From the NCBI RefSeq assembly GCF_021603645.1, contig NZ_BQHJ01000014.1, positions 140,854 to 204,853 on the forward strand: a stretch of DNA of 64,000 bases. Reading direction: 5' to 3'. Source of the stretch: Pseudomonas pseudonitroreducens (GTDB taxonomy: Bacteria; Pseudomonadota; Gammaproteobacteria; Pseudomonadales; Pseudomonadaceae). Shown piece by piece: positions 10,058 through 18,963 of this stretch. Each line of letters begins with the position of its first letter. Position 1 is the first letter of the stretch. Below the pieces are notes generated by a model. It saw only the letters and a list, made by a program, of their open reading frames with translations. It was not told the DNA's origin and searched no databases. The position numbers and the translations under genes are program-made.

Positions 10058-10975
10058 TCATACCGGCGCGTGGAAGCGCAGCGTGGTCGAGCCGCCGAGA
10101 TGCCGGCGCAGTGCCTCGATGGCGACTTTCACCTTGGCCGGCTGCGCATCGCGGCGCGGGGTGACGGCGTAGATGCCGAACGGTGGCAGCGACCACTCCG
10201 GCAGCAGGCGCACCAGCCTGCCCTCCTCCAGTGCCTCGCGCACCTCCGGCTCCGGCTGGGCGGAAACGCCGAGGCCGTCGAGGGTGAACTGGCGCAGGGC
10301 AATCATGCTGTTGGCGGCCACGCGCGCCTCGAGCCGCAGCTTGCAGCTCTCCCCGCCCGGCCCGCTGAAGTTCAGGTAGGCCTGGTGTGCCACGGTGTTC
10401 AGCGCCAGCCAGTCGACGCCCTGCAGCTGCTGCGGATGGTCGATGGCCGGCATCCGGCGCAGATAGGCAGGGGCGGCACAGATGACGTTGTTCCACTCGG
10501 CCAGGTGCCGGGCCACCAGGCTGGAGTCGGACAGGCTGCCAACCCGAATCGCCAGGTCGATGCGCTGCTCGATCAGGTCGATCTGCTCGTCGTGGAAGAA
10601 CAGTTGCAGGCGCAACTGGCGATGGTTCTCCAGCAGCGGGCGCAGCGCCTCGGTGATCAGCTTGCCGGAGAAGCCCACCGGTGCGGCCAGGCGCAGCTCA
10701 CCCACCGGCGCCTCGCGCCATTCGCCCAGGCGCTGCTCGGCCTCTTCGGCAATCGCCAGCATCTGCGCGCAACTGCGGTAGAAGGCTTCGCCCGCCTCGG
10801 TGAGGGTCAGCTTGCGGGTGGTTCGGTGCAGCAACGTGACCTGCGCGTGGGCTTCGAGCTTGCGGATCTGCTGGCTGACCGCCGAGGGCGTCATGCCCAG
10901 CGCTTCCGCTGCGGCGGCCATGGAGCCGCGCGCGACCACGGTGGCAAATACCGCCATGCCGCGAAGATTGTCCAT
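10058..10975 (-). CDS. LysR-family transcriptional regulator (CrgA-like)
   Basis: A 305-residue protein with an N-terminal winged helix (MDNLRGMAVFATVVARGSMA, then MTPSAVSQQIRKLEAH) and a substrate-binding domain typical of the CrgA/AaeR branch (PVGFSGKLITEALRPLL). It is divergent from the DUF2218 gene at 11073 with a 97-bp gap, the classical layout for LysR control of a neighbour. The inducer is unknown. Confidence 0.92.
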   Translation of the reverse strand: MDNLRGMAVFATVVARGSMAAAAEALGMTPSAVSQQIRKLEAHAQVTLLHRTTRKLTLTEAGEAFYRSCAQMLAIAEEAEQRLGEWREAPVGELRLAAPVGFSGKLITEALRPLLENHRQLRLQLFFHDEQIDLIEQRIDLAIRVGSLSDSSLVARHLAEWNNVICAAPAYLRRMPAIDHPQQLQGVDWLALNTVAHQAYLNFSGPGGESCKLRLEARVAANSMIALRQFTLDGLGVSAQPEPEVREALEEGRLVRLLPEWSLPPFGIYAVTPRRDAQPAKVKVAIEALRRHLGGSTTLRFHAPV

Positions 10976-11072
10976 TGTGAAGCTCCGCTAAAGAGTGAAA
11001 GGCAAAATAGCGGGTTTTTCCCTTGATTGCCGGCGCCTAGGATGTCATCTCCCAAAATGGAGAAGAGAAAAG

Positions 11073-11360
11073 ATGCCTTCGAGCCGTGCCACCGTTGCTA
11101 CCCCCGATGCCGCGCGCTACCTCAAGCGCCTGTGCAACCACTTCGCCCACAAGTTGCCGGTCGAACTGACTGAAGACCGCGGCGTGCTGACCTTCGATTT
11201 CGGCACCTGCCGCCTGCAGGCAACGCCTGAAGCCCTGCTGATGGAGGCAGAGTCCGCCGATGCGGAAGGCCTCGAGCGCCTGCAGAACGTGGTGGTCAGC
11301 CACCTCGATCGCTTTGCCTGGAAAGAAGGCCAACTGCCGGTGAACTGGCAAGCCGCCTGA
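11073..11360 (+). CDS. DUF2218 domain protein
   Basis: A 95-residue protein starting at the ATG at 11073 (MPSSRATVATPDAARYLKRL); the open frame upstream lacks a ribosome-binding site, while GGAGAAGAGAAA lies before this ATG. The pattern of Leu-Cys-Asn-His-Phe-Ala-His-Lys and ERLQNVVVSHLDRFAWKE is typical of DUF2218, a small cytosolic family often found near siderophore or redox genes and with no firm function. It is divergent from a LysR gene and followed by a strong terminator. Confidence 0.85.
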   Translation: MPSSRATVATPDAARYLKRLCNHFAHKLPVELTEDRGVLTFDFGTCRLQATPEALLMEAESADAEGLERLQNVVVSHLDRFAWKEGQLPVNWQAA

Positions 11361-11385
11361 TAGCACTGGCGAAAGCGCCAAAAAC

Positions 11386-11416
11386 GAAAAAACCCGGCCA
11401 AGGCCGGGTTTTTTGT
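11386..11416. terminator. Rho-independent terminator, bidirectional
   Basis: The stem AACCCGGCC/GGCCGGGTT (11391-11399 and 11402-11410) has a 2-base loop, a T-run on its right and an A-run on its left. It can end the DUF2218 transcript on the plus strand and the toxin-antitoxin transcript on the minus strand. Confidence 0.9.
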
Positions 11417-11602
11417 TGCCTGGAAAAAGCCAGGCGTCGCTCAGCCTGGATGACTGCACGTGAGGTTTGCGGTCACAGAATATCCATATGACCAGGACTG
11501 GTTGATAGAAAGACTGCTGTACCTGCTTGCGTTCATTTGGATGCTTTTTGAGCAAATGACAAAGTCAATACTTTGAAACATCTTGTAACCATGCGGCCAC
11601 TT

Positions 11603-11884
11603 TTACCCCGAGTTATCCACACGGTCGATGCGCAAAATCTGTACAGAACGGCCTTTTACCCGAAATGCGGCCTGGTATGGCCAGCGCTCGACCGCCAATT
11701 CGCGCACGCCCGGAACCTCGCTGGGCGCGCCGCTGCTGCTTTGCTCCAGGTTCGCCAGCGGGCTCACCTGCTCGACGATGTCCTGGATGGCTCGCAGCGC
11801 CTTCTCCGGGCCGATCAGTACGACGTAGTGGTCGTAGATGGCGTCCAGGTCGGCCGCCGCCTTGTGCGTCCACTGCAGGCTCAT
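11603..11884 (-). CDS. ParE/RelE-family toxin
   Basis: A 93-residue protein starting MSLQWTHKAAADLDAIYDHY with the ParE-fold pattern of an N-terminal helix pair followed by RELAVERWPYQAAFRVKGRSVQILRI. Its ATG overlaps the antitoxin stop (ATGA), which couples translation of the pair. An upstream in-frame codon (11896) is possible but less likely. Toxins of this family poison gyrase or cleave mRNA; which applies here is not visible. Confidence 0.85.
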   Translation of the reverse strand: MSLQWTHKAAADLDAIYDHYVVLIGPEKALRAIQDIVEQVSPLANLEQSSSGAPSEVPGVRELAVERWPYQAAFRVKGRSVQILRIDRVDNSG

Positions 11885-12108
11885 GCCAGGCCCCACTTGG
11901 CTTCGATGGCGGCGTGCGCGAGCAGGTGGCCGGCATCGGCATCCGCCACGCCTTCATCGATGGCCGCCACGTGCCAGCTCTGGCGCTCGAGGTACTGCGC
12001 CAGGGCCTGGCGCAGGTGATAAGGCCGATCCCGGTGAGTGGCGCGGGCCAGTTGGTCCAGCGCTGCCACCAGGGCGTCATCGGCGCGGAACGAAACAACG
12101 GTGGTCAC
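11881..12108 (-). CDS. Ribbon-helix-helix antitoxin
   Basis: A 75-residue protein beginning at a GTG (12108) with VTTVVSFRADDALVAALDQL, the N-terminal beta strand and helix of CopG/ParD-type RHH antitoxins, then RPYHLRQALAQYLE. The acidic C-terminal half would wrap the toxin. The open frame continues upstream through the promoter, so the longer frame is not used. GTATAC palindromes lie just upstream and are the expected autoregulatory operator. Confidence 0.82.
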   Translation of the reverse strand: MTTVVSFRADDALVAALDQLARATHRDRPYHLRQALAQYLERQSWHVAAIDEGVADADAGHLLAHAAIEAKWGLA

Positions 12109-12130
12109 TTTTTGAACAGCTCCGTTTACG

Positions 12131-12167
12131 CTGTATACACAGTATACAACGATAACATACGTATACG
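12131..12167. promoter_or_regulatory. GTATAC operator cluster of the toxin-antitoxin operon
   Basis: Three copies of the hexamer GTATAC lie at 12133-12138, 12142-12147 and 12161-12166 in an A/T-rich stretch 25-58 bp upstream of the antitoxin start. RHH antitoxins typically bind such short tandem palindromes. Binding itself is inferred. Confidence 0.65.
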
Positions 12168-12370
12168 AATCAAGCACTTGGGGAGGCAGAAGTTTTTCGC
12201 GAGAGGTGCCTGGAAGAGCGCCTGATGGCCTGTGGATGGAGGCTGTAGCAGCACTTTCGCGGCAGCGAAAGTTGGCTTCCGGCTTCGGGGATTTGCCGGC
12301 GGGGCGAGGCGCATCAGGCTGCTGGGGCGAAGGCCTGATTCCCACACAACAACAACAGGAGCCCCCCGCG

Positions 12371-13756
12371 ATGCTGCTCGATTACCTGATCATGCTGGTC
12401 TACGCCCTGGGCATGCTTGCCCTGGGCTGGTACGGAATGCGCAAGGCGCGCAACCAGAACGACTTCCTCGTGGCCGGGCGCCGCCTCGGCCCGGGGCTCT
12501 ACCTGGGCACCATGGCGGCGGTGGTGCTCGGCGGTGCTTCCACCATCGGCACCGTGAAACTCGGCTACCTCTACGGGCTGTCCGGCTTGTGGCTGGTGTT
12601 CATGCTGGGCCTGGGGATCATCGTCCTCAGCCTGGTGTTCTCGCGGCAGATCGCCAGGCTGAAGGTCTATACCGTCACGCAGATCCTCGAGCAGCGCTAC
12701 CAGGCGTCCTCGCGGTTGATCGGTGGCATCGTGATGGTCGCGTACGACCTGATGGTGGCGGTCACCGCGACCATCGCCATCGGCTCGGTGACCGAGGTGG
12801 TCTTCGAGATTCCGCGCATTCCGGCAATCCTCTGCGGCGGCGGCATCGTCATTGTCTATTCGGTGATCGGCGGCATGTGGTCGCTGACCCTCACCGACAT
12901 CATCCAGTTCGTGATCAAGACGCTGGGCATCTTCGCCGTGCTGCTGCCGCTGTCGATCCAGCAGGCGGGCGGACTGTCGCGTATGCAGGAAGTACTGCCG
13001 GCGGGCTTCTTCGATCTTGGCCACATCGGCCTGGACACCATCCTCACCTACTTCCTGCTGTACTTCTTCGGCGCCCTGATCGGCCAGGACATCTGGCAGC
13101 GCGTGTTCACCGCGCGCAGCGAGAAGGTGGTGCGCTACGCCGGCCTTGGCGCGGGCGTCTACTGCATGCTCTACGGCCTGGCCTGTGCACTGATCGGCGC
13201 AGCCGCGCATGTGCTGCTGCCCAACCTGGCGGTGCCGGAGAACGCCTATGCGGAAGTCACCCGCCAGGTGCTCCAGCCGGGCCTGCGTGGGCTGGTCGTG
13301 GCAGCGGCGCTGTCAGCCATCATGTCCACCGCCTCGGGTTGCCTGCTGGCGGCCGCCACGGTGTTCCAGGAGGACATCTATGCGCGCTTCCTGCGCCCCG
13401 GCGCGCCCAACGGCCTGCGCGAGAGCCGCTTGTTCACGCTGCTGATGGGCGTGGTGATGCTGGCCCTGGCGTGCCTGGTGAACGACGTCATCGGTGCCCT
13501 GAGCATTGCCTACAACCTGCTGGTTGGCGGCCTGCTGGTGCCGATCCTCGGCGCCCTGCTGTGGCGCCGCGCCTCCGCTCGCGGAGCCATGGCCAGCATC
13601 GTCGTGGGCTGCCTGGTGGTGGTCGCCTTCATGGCCATCGACGGCGTGCTCGCCAATACCCCCATCGCCTACGGCCTGCTCGCCAGCCTGGTCACCTTCG
13701 TGGTGGTCAGCCTCGCCGGCGCGCCGGCTGCCAGCCTGCAGGCGCAGGCCGATTGA
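12371..13756 (+). CDS. gpuP: Sodium:solute symporter, probable 3-guanidinopropionate transporter
   Basis: A 461-residue SSS-family (2.A.21) transporter with about 13 hydrophobic segments. The ATG at 12371 follows an ACAGGAGC ribosome-binding site and gives an N-terminal first membrane helix (LLDYLIMLVYALGMLALGWY). Family features include FLVAGRRLGPGLYLGT and GGASTIGTVKLGYLYG. It lies 25 bp before a GpuA-like ureohydrolase, and this order is that of the P. aeruginosa gpuP-gpuA locus. The substrate is assigned from context. Confidence 0.82.
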   Translation: MLLDYLIMLVYALGMLALGWYGMRKARNQNDFLVAGRRLGPGLYLGTMAAVVLGGASTIGTVKLGYLYGLSGLWLVFMLGLGIIVLSLVFSRQIARLKVYTVTQILEQRYQASSRLIGGIVMVAYDLMVAVTATIAIGSVTEVVFEIPRIPAILCGGGIVIVYSVIGGMWSLTLTDIIQFVIKTLGIFAVLLPLSIQQAGGLSRMQEVLPAGFFDLGHIGLDTILTYFLLYFFGALIGQDIWQRVFTARSEKVVRYAGLGAGVYCMLYGLACALIGAAAHVLLPNLAVPENAYAEVTRQVLQPGLRGLVVAAALSAIMSTASGCLLAAATVFQEDIYARFLRPGAPNGLRESRLFTLLMGVVMLALACLVNDVIGALSIAYNLLVGGLLVPILGALLWRRASARGAMASIVVGCLVVVAFMAIDGVLANTPIAYGLLASLVTFVVVSLAGAPAASLQAQAD

Positions 13757-13781
13757 ACCCCAATCCGACAGGAGACGCCCC

Positions 13782-14738
13782 ATGCCCCACGACTTCCCGC
13801 AACCCCTGGATGCCGCGCAGGTCCCCCGCTTTGCCGGCATCCCCAGTTTCATGCGCCTGCCGATCTTCGAAGACCCGGCGCAGGTCGATATCGCCCTGCT
13901 CGGCGTGCCCTGGGACGGCGGCACCACCAACCGCGCCGGCGCCCGTCACGGCCCGCGCGAGGTGCGCAACCAGTCGAGCCTGATGCGCAAGGTGCACCAC
14001 GTCAGCCGCATCGCGCCCTATGACCTGCTGCGCATCGGTGATATCGGCGACGCCCCGGTGAATCCCATCGACCTGCTCGATTCGCTCAAGCAGATCGAGG
14101 GCTTCTACCGGCGCATCCATGCCGCCGGCACCATCCCGCTGTCGGTGGGTGGCGATCACCTGGTGACCCTGCCGATCTTCCGCGCGCTGGCCGCCGAGCG
14201 GCCCGTCGGCATGGTGCATTTCGACGCCCACTCCGACACCAACGACCGCTACTTCGGCGACAACCCATACACCCACGGCACGCCGTTCCGCCGGGCCATC
14301 GAGGAAGGCCTGCTGGACCCGAAGCGCACGGTACAGATCGGCATTCGCGGTTCGATCTACGACGCCGACGACGAAGCCTTCGCCCTTGAGCAAGGCATCC
14401 GCGTGATCCACATGGAAGAGTTCGCCGACCTGGGAGTGGAGGCCACGCTCGCCGAAGTCCGCCGCGTGGTGGGGCAGGAGCCGACCTACGTCACCTTCGA
14501 CGTCGATGTGCTCGACCCGGCCTACGCGCCCGGTACCGGAACGCCGGAGATCGGCGGCATGACCACCCTGGAGGCGCAGCACATGATTCGCGGCCTGCAG
14601 GGGCTGAACCTGATTGGCGCCGACGTGGTGGAAGTTTCGCCGCCGTTCGACCAGGGCGGAGCGACCGCGCTGGTGGGCGCCACCATGATGTTCGAACTGC
14701 TCTGCGTCCTGGCCGATTCGGTCGCTGCGCGCCGGTGA
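13782..14738 (+). CDS. gpuA: Ureohydrolase, 3-guanidinopropionase type
   Basis: A 318-residue agmatinase/arginase-family enzyme. The binuclear manganese ligands are visible in GGDH, HFDAHSDTNDRYFG and TFDVDVLDPAYAPGTGTPE. The ATG at 13782 follows an ACAGGAGAC site. The sequence, as far as I remember P. aeruginosa GpuA (PA0288), is very similar across its length (RFAGIPSFMRLP, RKVHHVSRIAPYDLLRIGD). It would release urea and beta-alanine from 3-guanidinopropionate. A guanidinobutyrase role is the main alternative. Confidence 0.85.
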   Translation: MPHDFPQPLDAAQVPRFAGIPSFMRLPIFEDPAQVDIALLGVPWDGGTTNRAGARHGPREVRNQSSLMRKVHHVSRIAPYDLLRIGDIGDAPVNPIDLLDSLKQIEGFYRRIHAAGTIPLSVGGDHLVTLPIFRALAAERPVGMVHFDAHSDTNDRYFGDNPYTHGTPFRRAIEEGLLDPKRTVQIGIRGSIYDADDEAFALEQGIRVIHMEEFADLGVEATLAEVRRVVGQEPTYVTFDVDVLDPAYAPGTGTPEIGGMTTLEAQHMIRGLQGLNLIGADVVEVSPPFDQGGATALVGATMMFELLCVLADSVAARR

Positions 14739-14813
14739 CCGCCCTGGGGGTTCACGGGGCGGCGCGCTCGGCGCTATAACGGAAGGCCTGCGCCCGCCGC
14801 CACGAGAACTCCC

Positions 14814-15737
14814 ATGCTGGGCAATCTGTCCGATATCGACCTGCGCCTGCTGCGCACCTTCTGCACCATTGTCGAGGCGGGCGGCTTCACCGCCGCCCAG
14901 GTGCGCCTGAATACCAGCCTGTCGCGGCTGAGCGTGCTGGTTCGCGATCTCGAATTGCGCCTGGGATATTCGCTCTGCCGGCGTGGCAGCAGCGGTTTCC
15001 AGCTCACCGAGGAAGGGCAGCAACTGTATGAAGCGGCGCTCGGCCTGTTCGTCGATATCGAGCGCTTCCGCGAGCAGGTGACAGGGCTGGGCGGCCGCGA
15101 CCGCGAGGTGCTGCACCTGGGCTGCGTCGATGGCGTGCTCGGCCAGCACTGCTGGCCGCTGCCGCTGGCCATCCGGCTATTCCGCGGCGGCAACCCGCGG
15201 GTGCGCCTGAACCTGCATACCCAGCGTCCGGACGAACTGGAGAACGCCGTACTGGAGGAGCGCCTGCAACTGGCCATCGGCGCGTTCCACCATCGCTTGT
15301 CCGGCCTGCGCTACCAGTTGCTGTTCCGCGAGGAGCAGAACCTTTACTGCGCCCCTGGGCACCCGTTCTTCGAGCGAGCGGCGGACGAGCCTTCGCTGGA
15401 GCAGATCTGCGCCGCCGAATACGTCGGGCGTGGCTACATGACCGAGAGCCGACGGCCCCACGGGCTGGTCTTCAGCCGTGCCACCAATGCCTACAGCATG
15501 GAAGCCATCGCCAACCTGGTGTTCAGCGCTACCTTCATTGGCTACCTGCCGACGCACTACGCGGCGGAGTGGGTCGCCGAGGATCGCCTGCGGGCGATCC
15601 GACCGGCGCAGCTGGCCTATGTTTCGGAGTTCCATTGCGTGACGCGGCAAGGCGCCGAGCCGGGAGAAGTGCTGGGAGCCTTCCTCGATGCCCTGGAGCG
15701 CGCCCAGGCCCTGCTGGGTAGCGGGGAGTCGGCGTGA
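14814..15737 (+). CDS. gpuR: LysR-family regulator of the guanidino-acid locus
   Basis: A 307-residue LysR-type protein with the N-terminal helix-turn-helix (DLRLLRTFCTIVEAGGFTAA, then TSLSRLSVLVRDLELRLGY) and an effector domain. It follows the ureohydrolase gene by 75 bp on the same strand, so it is the likely GpuR equivalent that activates gpuPA in response to the guanidino acid. The symbol is given from context; sequence identity to GpuR was not tested. Its stop overlaps the next start (GTGA). Confidence 0.7.
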   Translation: MLGNLSDIDLRLLRTFCTIVEAGGFTAAQVRLNTSLSRLSVLVRDLELRLGYSLCRRGSSGFQLTEEGQQLYEAALGLFVDIERFREQVTGLGGRDREVLHLGCVDGVLGQHCWPLPLAIRLFRGGNPRVRLNLHTQRPDELENAVLEERLQLAIGAFHHRLSGLRYQLLFREEQNLYCAPGHPFFERAADEPSLEQICAAEYVGRGYMTESRRPHGLVFSRATNAYSMEAIANLVFSATFIGYLPTHYAAEWVAEDRLRAIRPAQLAYVSEFHCVTRQGAEPGEVLGAFLDALERAQALLGSGESA

Positions 15738-16456
15738 GCGACACCCTGCAGGCCTTGCGCGAGGACGGTTTCGTTCTGCTGCGCGGCTTGCTGGACTCCG
15801 AGCAGATTGTCGAAGTGCGCTCGCTGATCGATGGCCTGCGGCCCTGCCACTGGGATTACGAAGGGCTGGTGGATCACTACAAGTGCGTGTTCAACCGTTC
15901 CCCCCGATGGTTGCCCTATCTCGATCCGCCGGGGTTGATCGAGGTGGCGGAAGCCGCCCTGGGCTCGGACTGCCACGTGATCGGTCAGACGGCCTGGCGT
16001 TGCCATCCCGGCTTCATCGGCGCCGATATGCACCAGGACTACTTGCCGGTTGCACTGCCAGGGGCGGACATCGATCTGCCGATGTTCATCTGCACGGCGC
16101 AAATCTACCTCGATGACATCGACGAGGCGCTGTGCCCCACCTGGGTGATTCCCGGCAGCCATCGCGCAGGCCGCACGCCGGCGCCGGACGAGCGCGAGTG
16201 GGCGGGCAGGGTGGCCGAGCCGGTGCTGTGTGCAGCAGGCGATTGCCTGTTGTTTCGCAGCGATCTGTGGCACGCCGGCAGCCGTAACACCAGCCAGCGC
16301 ACGCGCTACCTGCTGCAGGTGCACTATGGCCGGCGGATGGTCGCGCAGAAGTTCTCGCCTTACCTGCAATGGGCTTTCAACCCGCAAGTGCTTGCCGCCT
16401 GCACGGCGCGACAACGCCGGCTGCTGGGCGACCATGAAGCGGCCGAATACGACTGA
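15734..16456 (+). CDS. Phytanoyl-CoA dioxygenase-family Fe(II)/2-oxoglutarate oxygenase
   Basis: A 240-residue protein that starts with GTG inside the LysR stop codon (4-nt overlap, translational coupling). The iron ligands are likely the His and Asp of MHQDYLPV at about residues 98-100 and the His of LWHAGSRNTS further on, the HxD...H facial triad of this family. CPTWVIPGSHRAGR is also typical. The substrate is unknown; coupling to the LysR gene suggests it belongs to the guanidino or amino-acid catabolic locus. Confidence 0.82.
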   Translation: MSDTLQALREDGFVLLRGLLDSEQIVEVRSLIDGLRPCHWDYEGLVDHYKCVFNRSPRWLPYLDPPGLIEVAEAALGSDCHVIGQTAWRCHPGFIGADMHQDYLPVALPGADIDLPMFICTAQIYLDDIDEALCPTWVIPGSHRAGRTPAPDEREWAGRVAEPVLCAAGDCLLFRSDLWHAGSRNTSQRTRYLLQVHYGRRMVAQKFSPYLQWAFNPQVLAACTARQRRLLGDHEAAEYD

Positions 16457-16471
16457 CTGGGAGGATCACCG

Positions 16472-16873
16472 ATGAGTACAGTACATGCCGGTGGCTGCCA
16501 TTGCGGCCAACTGCGTTACGAGTGCGATGCCGAGCTGACGGACGTTGCGCACTGTCACTGCTCGATCTGCCGGCGCACCACCGGCGGCATAGTCACGACC
16601 TGGGTCACGGTGCCGTTGCAGAGCTTTCGCTGGACCCACGGCAAGCCTGCCGAGTACCGCTCTTCGCCGCCCTGCGTGCGCTACTTCTGTCGCAACTGTG
16701 GCGCTCAGTTGGCACTGTTCACCGACCACGCGTCGCAAACCATGGATGTAACCACGGCGACTCTGGAAGAGGTCGCCACGGTGCTGCCCAACCGGCATAT
16801 CTGGGTGAACAGCCGGCTGCCGTGGATTCACCTGGACGAGCAGTTGGAAGAGGAGTGGGAGGAGAAGCTTTAG
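16472..16873 (+). CDS. GFA/CENP-V family zinc protein
   Basis: A 133-residue protein with the full Cys pattern of the glutathione-dependent formaldehyde-activating (GFA) fold: GGCHCGQLRYEC, CHCSICRRTTGG and YFCRNCGAQL. These cysteines bind zinc. Despite the name, most members have no proven reaction. A GAGGATCACCG ribosome-binding site precedes the ATG. It is the last gene of the run from 12371, followed by an inverted repeat. Confidence 0.9.
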   Translation: MSTVHAGGCHCGQLRYECDAELTDVAHCHCSICRRTTGGIVTTWVTVPLQSFRWTHGKPAEYRSSPPCVRYFCRNCGAQLALFTDHASQTMDVTTATLEEVATVLPNRHIWVNSRLPWIHLDEQLEEEWEEKL

Positions 16874-16903
16874 TGCTCCGAGAGGGCGGCAGGGTGAAGC
16901 CTT

Positions 16904-16988
16904 CGTAGGATGGCGTGGAGCGTAGCGATACCCATCGCTAGCGGCTCAGCGGCAGCATGGGTATCGCTGCGCTCCACCCATCCTACAA
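16904..16988. repeat. Intergenic inverted repeat (GTAGGATGG...CCATCCTAC type)
   Basis: CGTAGGATGGCGTGGAGCG starting at 16904 is mirrored by the complement ending CTCCACCCATCCTACAA at 16988, with a short loop of about 20 bases. Such GTAGGATGG repeats are frequent between Pseudomonas genes and may end transcription of the two convergent units here. Confidence 0.8.
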
Positions 16989-17004
16989 GAGCAGTGGCGG
17001 AGTA

Positions 17005-18963
17005 TCAGGGCAGCTCCAGCCCGCCCGATGCCTTGTGCAGCTCGCGCAGATGCGCGCCGATCTGCTTGGTGTTGGCTTCCAGCGCCGCCAGCTCGTCGCG
17101 GCGTTCCGGGGTGAGCAGGGCGCGCACTTCGCGGTCGAGATTGTCGCTGAGCTGGCGCAGACGTTGCTGGCGCTGCTGCGTCTGCTTCTCCAGGGTCGTG
17201 GTCTCCGCTGCCTGCGGCAGGCCGTAGCCGCCGTCGAGCAGCTCCGCCGGGCGGCTGAGGAAGCCGCTGTCGTCGAGGATCTGCTGCAGCGTCTTGCCGG
17301 CCGCGGCGAGGTCCGGCTTGCTCTGCATGGCGTCCGGATTGCTCAGGTACAGGCGCTTGAGCTCGTCCTGGGCGAGCAGCAGCTGACGCCGCAGCGAGGC
17401 CTGTTCGAGCAGCAGCAAGGCGGCGCTGGAGCGCAGGTCGGCCTTGTCGAACCAGGGGCGGCGCTCGGTGGCGGGCAGCGCGAGCCAGTCCTCCACCTTG
17501 TCCTGCGGGACATTCATGCGCTTTTTCAGCACATCGAACATGGCCTGGTAGCGGTCGCGGAAAGAGTCGAAGCGATAGCCCAGGCGCAAGGCTTCCTTGG
17601 GGTTGTCCAGCACACTGGCATCGGCAATGCCCTTGTTCTCCAGCAGGCCGAGCACACCGTAAGGAGTGATGCTGTCCATGGCCTGCAGACTCTGGCGCTG
17701 GATGCCGCTGCGCAGCAGCTTGAGCGTTTCCACGGCGCAGTTGTTGGACAGGAAGTAGTAGTTGCCGTCGTAGCTCCAGTGGCTCTGCGCCGAGCGTTCG
17801 ACCAGGCTGGCAACTTCATCGCGGCTGAGCCTGAGCGGAATCGAGGCAAGGCTGCGCAGCTCGACCTTGGTGTATTCCTCGATCACCTGGGACAGCGGCA
17901 ATACGAACAGGCGCGACGGATAGGCGCCGGTCAGGCCATCCCAGCTGGATAGCTGCAGGTCACCGACGAAGGCGCGGTAGGACAGCACCAGGTGCTGGTC
18001 CAGGTCCAGGCGGCAGGCCGGGCCACGCGGGCGTCCCGGCGCGCAGACCACCAGGCGCAGCATGGTGTGGCCCCAGCGGCTGGCGATCTCGTTGTTGGCC
18101 TCGGCGATCAGGTAATCGACCTCGTAGACCCGTTCGGGGTCGAGATAGCCCAGCGGCTGGCGGCCGAAGTCACGCCCGGCGTTGAGGTAGGCGTACTGGT
18201 TCGAGCATTGGTCATGCGGGCGCTCGCCGAAGCGCGCTGCGTAGTACCGGTACAGTGTCGGGCGGCGGCAGGCGAAGCTGCGGTCGAGGAGGAAGTACTC
18301 CATGTTCACCGCGACGTACTCGCGCGGGTTGGTCAGCTCGTACTTGTCCGGGCTGCGCAGCAGAAAGCGATTGTGCTGCTCGCGCTCGCCGTGCTTGCCG
18401 GCGTACTGCGGCCAGCCGGCAAGGTCGAGCAGGCGCGGGTCGTCCGAGAGGGTGAAGCGACGGCCGGTCTGGCCACGGCACTCATCCGGCGCACCGACGC
18501 GGCCGAGGCTCTTGTCGCGCATCGTGCAGCGACGGATGTTACGGGCCTCGGCGGCGTCCCAAAGGCGAGCGCGGTCATAGAGGTGGGTCAGTTCGTGGAG
18601 CAGGGTGGCCAGCAGTTCGCGGCGCAAGGTGCCATGGGTGCGGCCGGTCTGCTCGGTGGCGGCGCTACCGTCGGTGAGTGGGCCCAGATAGCGGCTGTTC
18701 AGGGCGATGGCACCGGGACGCAAGGTGCGGCCCATGCCATTGCTGGGCAGGTCGTCGCGCCACTGTACCTGGACGCTGCGGTCCAGGCGCTCGACGAAGC
18801 TGGTCGGCAATGTCTGCAGGGCTTCGTCCAGCAGTTGCTGGCTGGCCTGGCGCTGGGCAGCGCCCAGGCCGTCGGTGTCGAGCTCCAGACGGAGCGCGGC
18901 GTGGCTGCTGGCGGCGACAGTCAGTGCCAGGGCCGCCAGCCAGCGGCCAGCCCGGAGTCTCAC
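17005..18963 (-). CDS. Large periplasmic DUF4105 (Lnb-like) protein
   Basis: A 652-residue protein starting at a GTG (18963) that overlaps the stop of the upstream DUF2388 gene by 4 nt. It has a signal peptide (LRAGRWLAALALTVAASSHA). An early region holds a metalloprotease-like LLHELTHLYDRARLWD, and the middle carries the DUF4105 motif NYYFLSNNCAVETLKLL with its Asn-Asn-Cys. The last 150 residues look helical and coiled. DUF4105 is the N-terminal domain of the Lnb lipoprotein transacylase group, which suggests an envelope role, but no function is shown here. Confidence 0.75.
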   Translation of the reverse strand: MRLRAGRWLAALALTVAASSHAALRLELDTDGLGAAQRQASQQLLDEALQTLPTSFVERLDRSVQVQWRDDLPSNGMGRTLRPGAIALNSRYLGPLTDGSAATEQTGRTHGTLRRELLATLLHELTHLYDRARLWDAAEARNIRRCTMRDKSLGRVGAPDECRGQTGRRFTLSDDPRLLDLAGWPQYAGKHGEREQHNRFLLRSPDKYELTNPREYVAVNMEYFLLDRSFACRRPTLYRYYAARFGERPHDQCSNQYAYLNAGRDFGRQPLGYLDPERVYEVDYLIAEANNEIASRWGHTMLRLVVCAPGRPRGPACRLDLDQHLVLSYRAFVGDLQLSSWDGLTGAYPSRLFVLPLSQVIEEYTKVELRSLASIPLRLSRDEVASLVERSAQSHWSYDGNYYFLSNNCAVETLKLLRSGIQRQSLQAMDSITPYGVLGLLENKGIADASVLDNPKEALRLGYRFDSFRDRYQAMFDVLKKRMNVPQDKVEDWLALPATERRPWFDKADLRSSAALLLLEQASLRRQLLLAQDELKRLYLSNPDAMQSKPDLAAAGKTLQQILDDSGFLSRPAELLDGGYGLPQAAETTTLEKQTQQRQQRLRQLSDNLDREVRALLTPERRDELAALEANTKQIGAHLRELHKASGGLELP

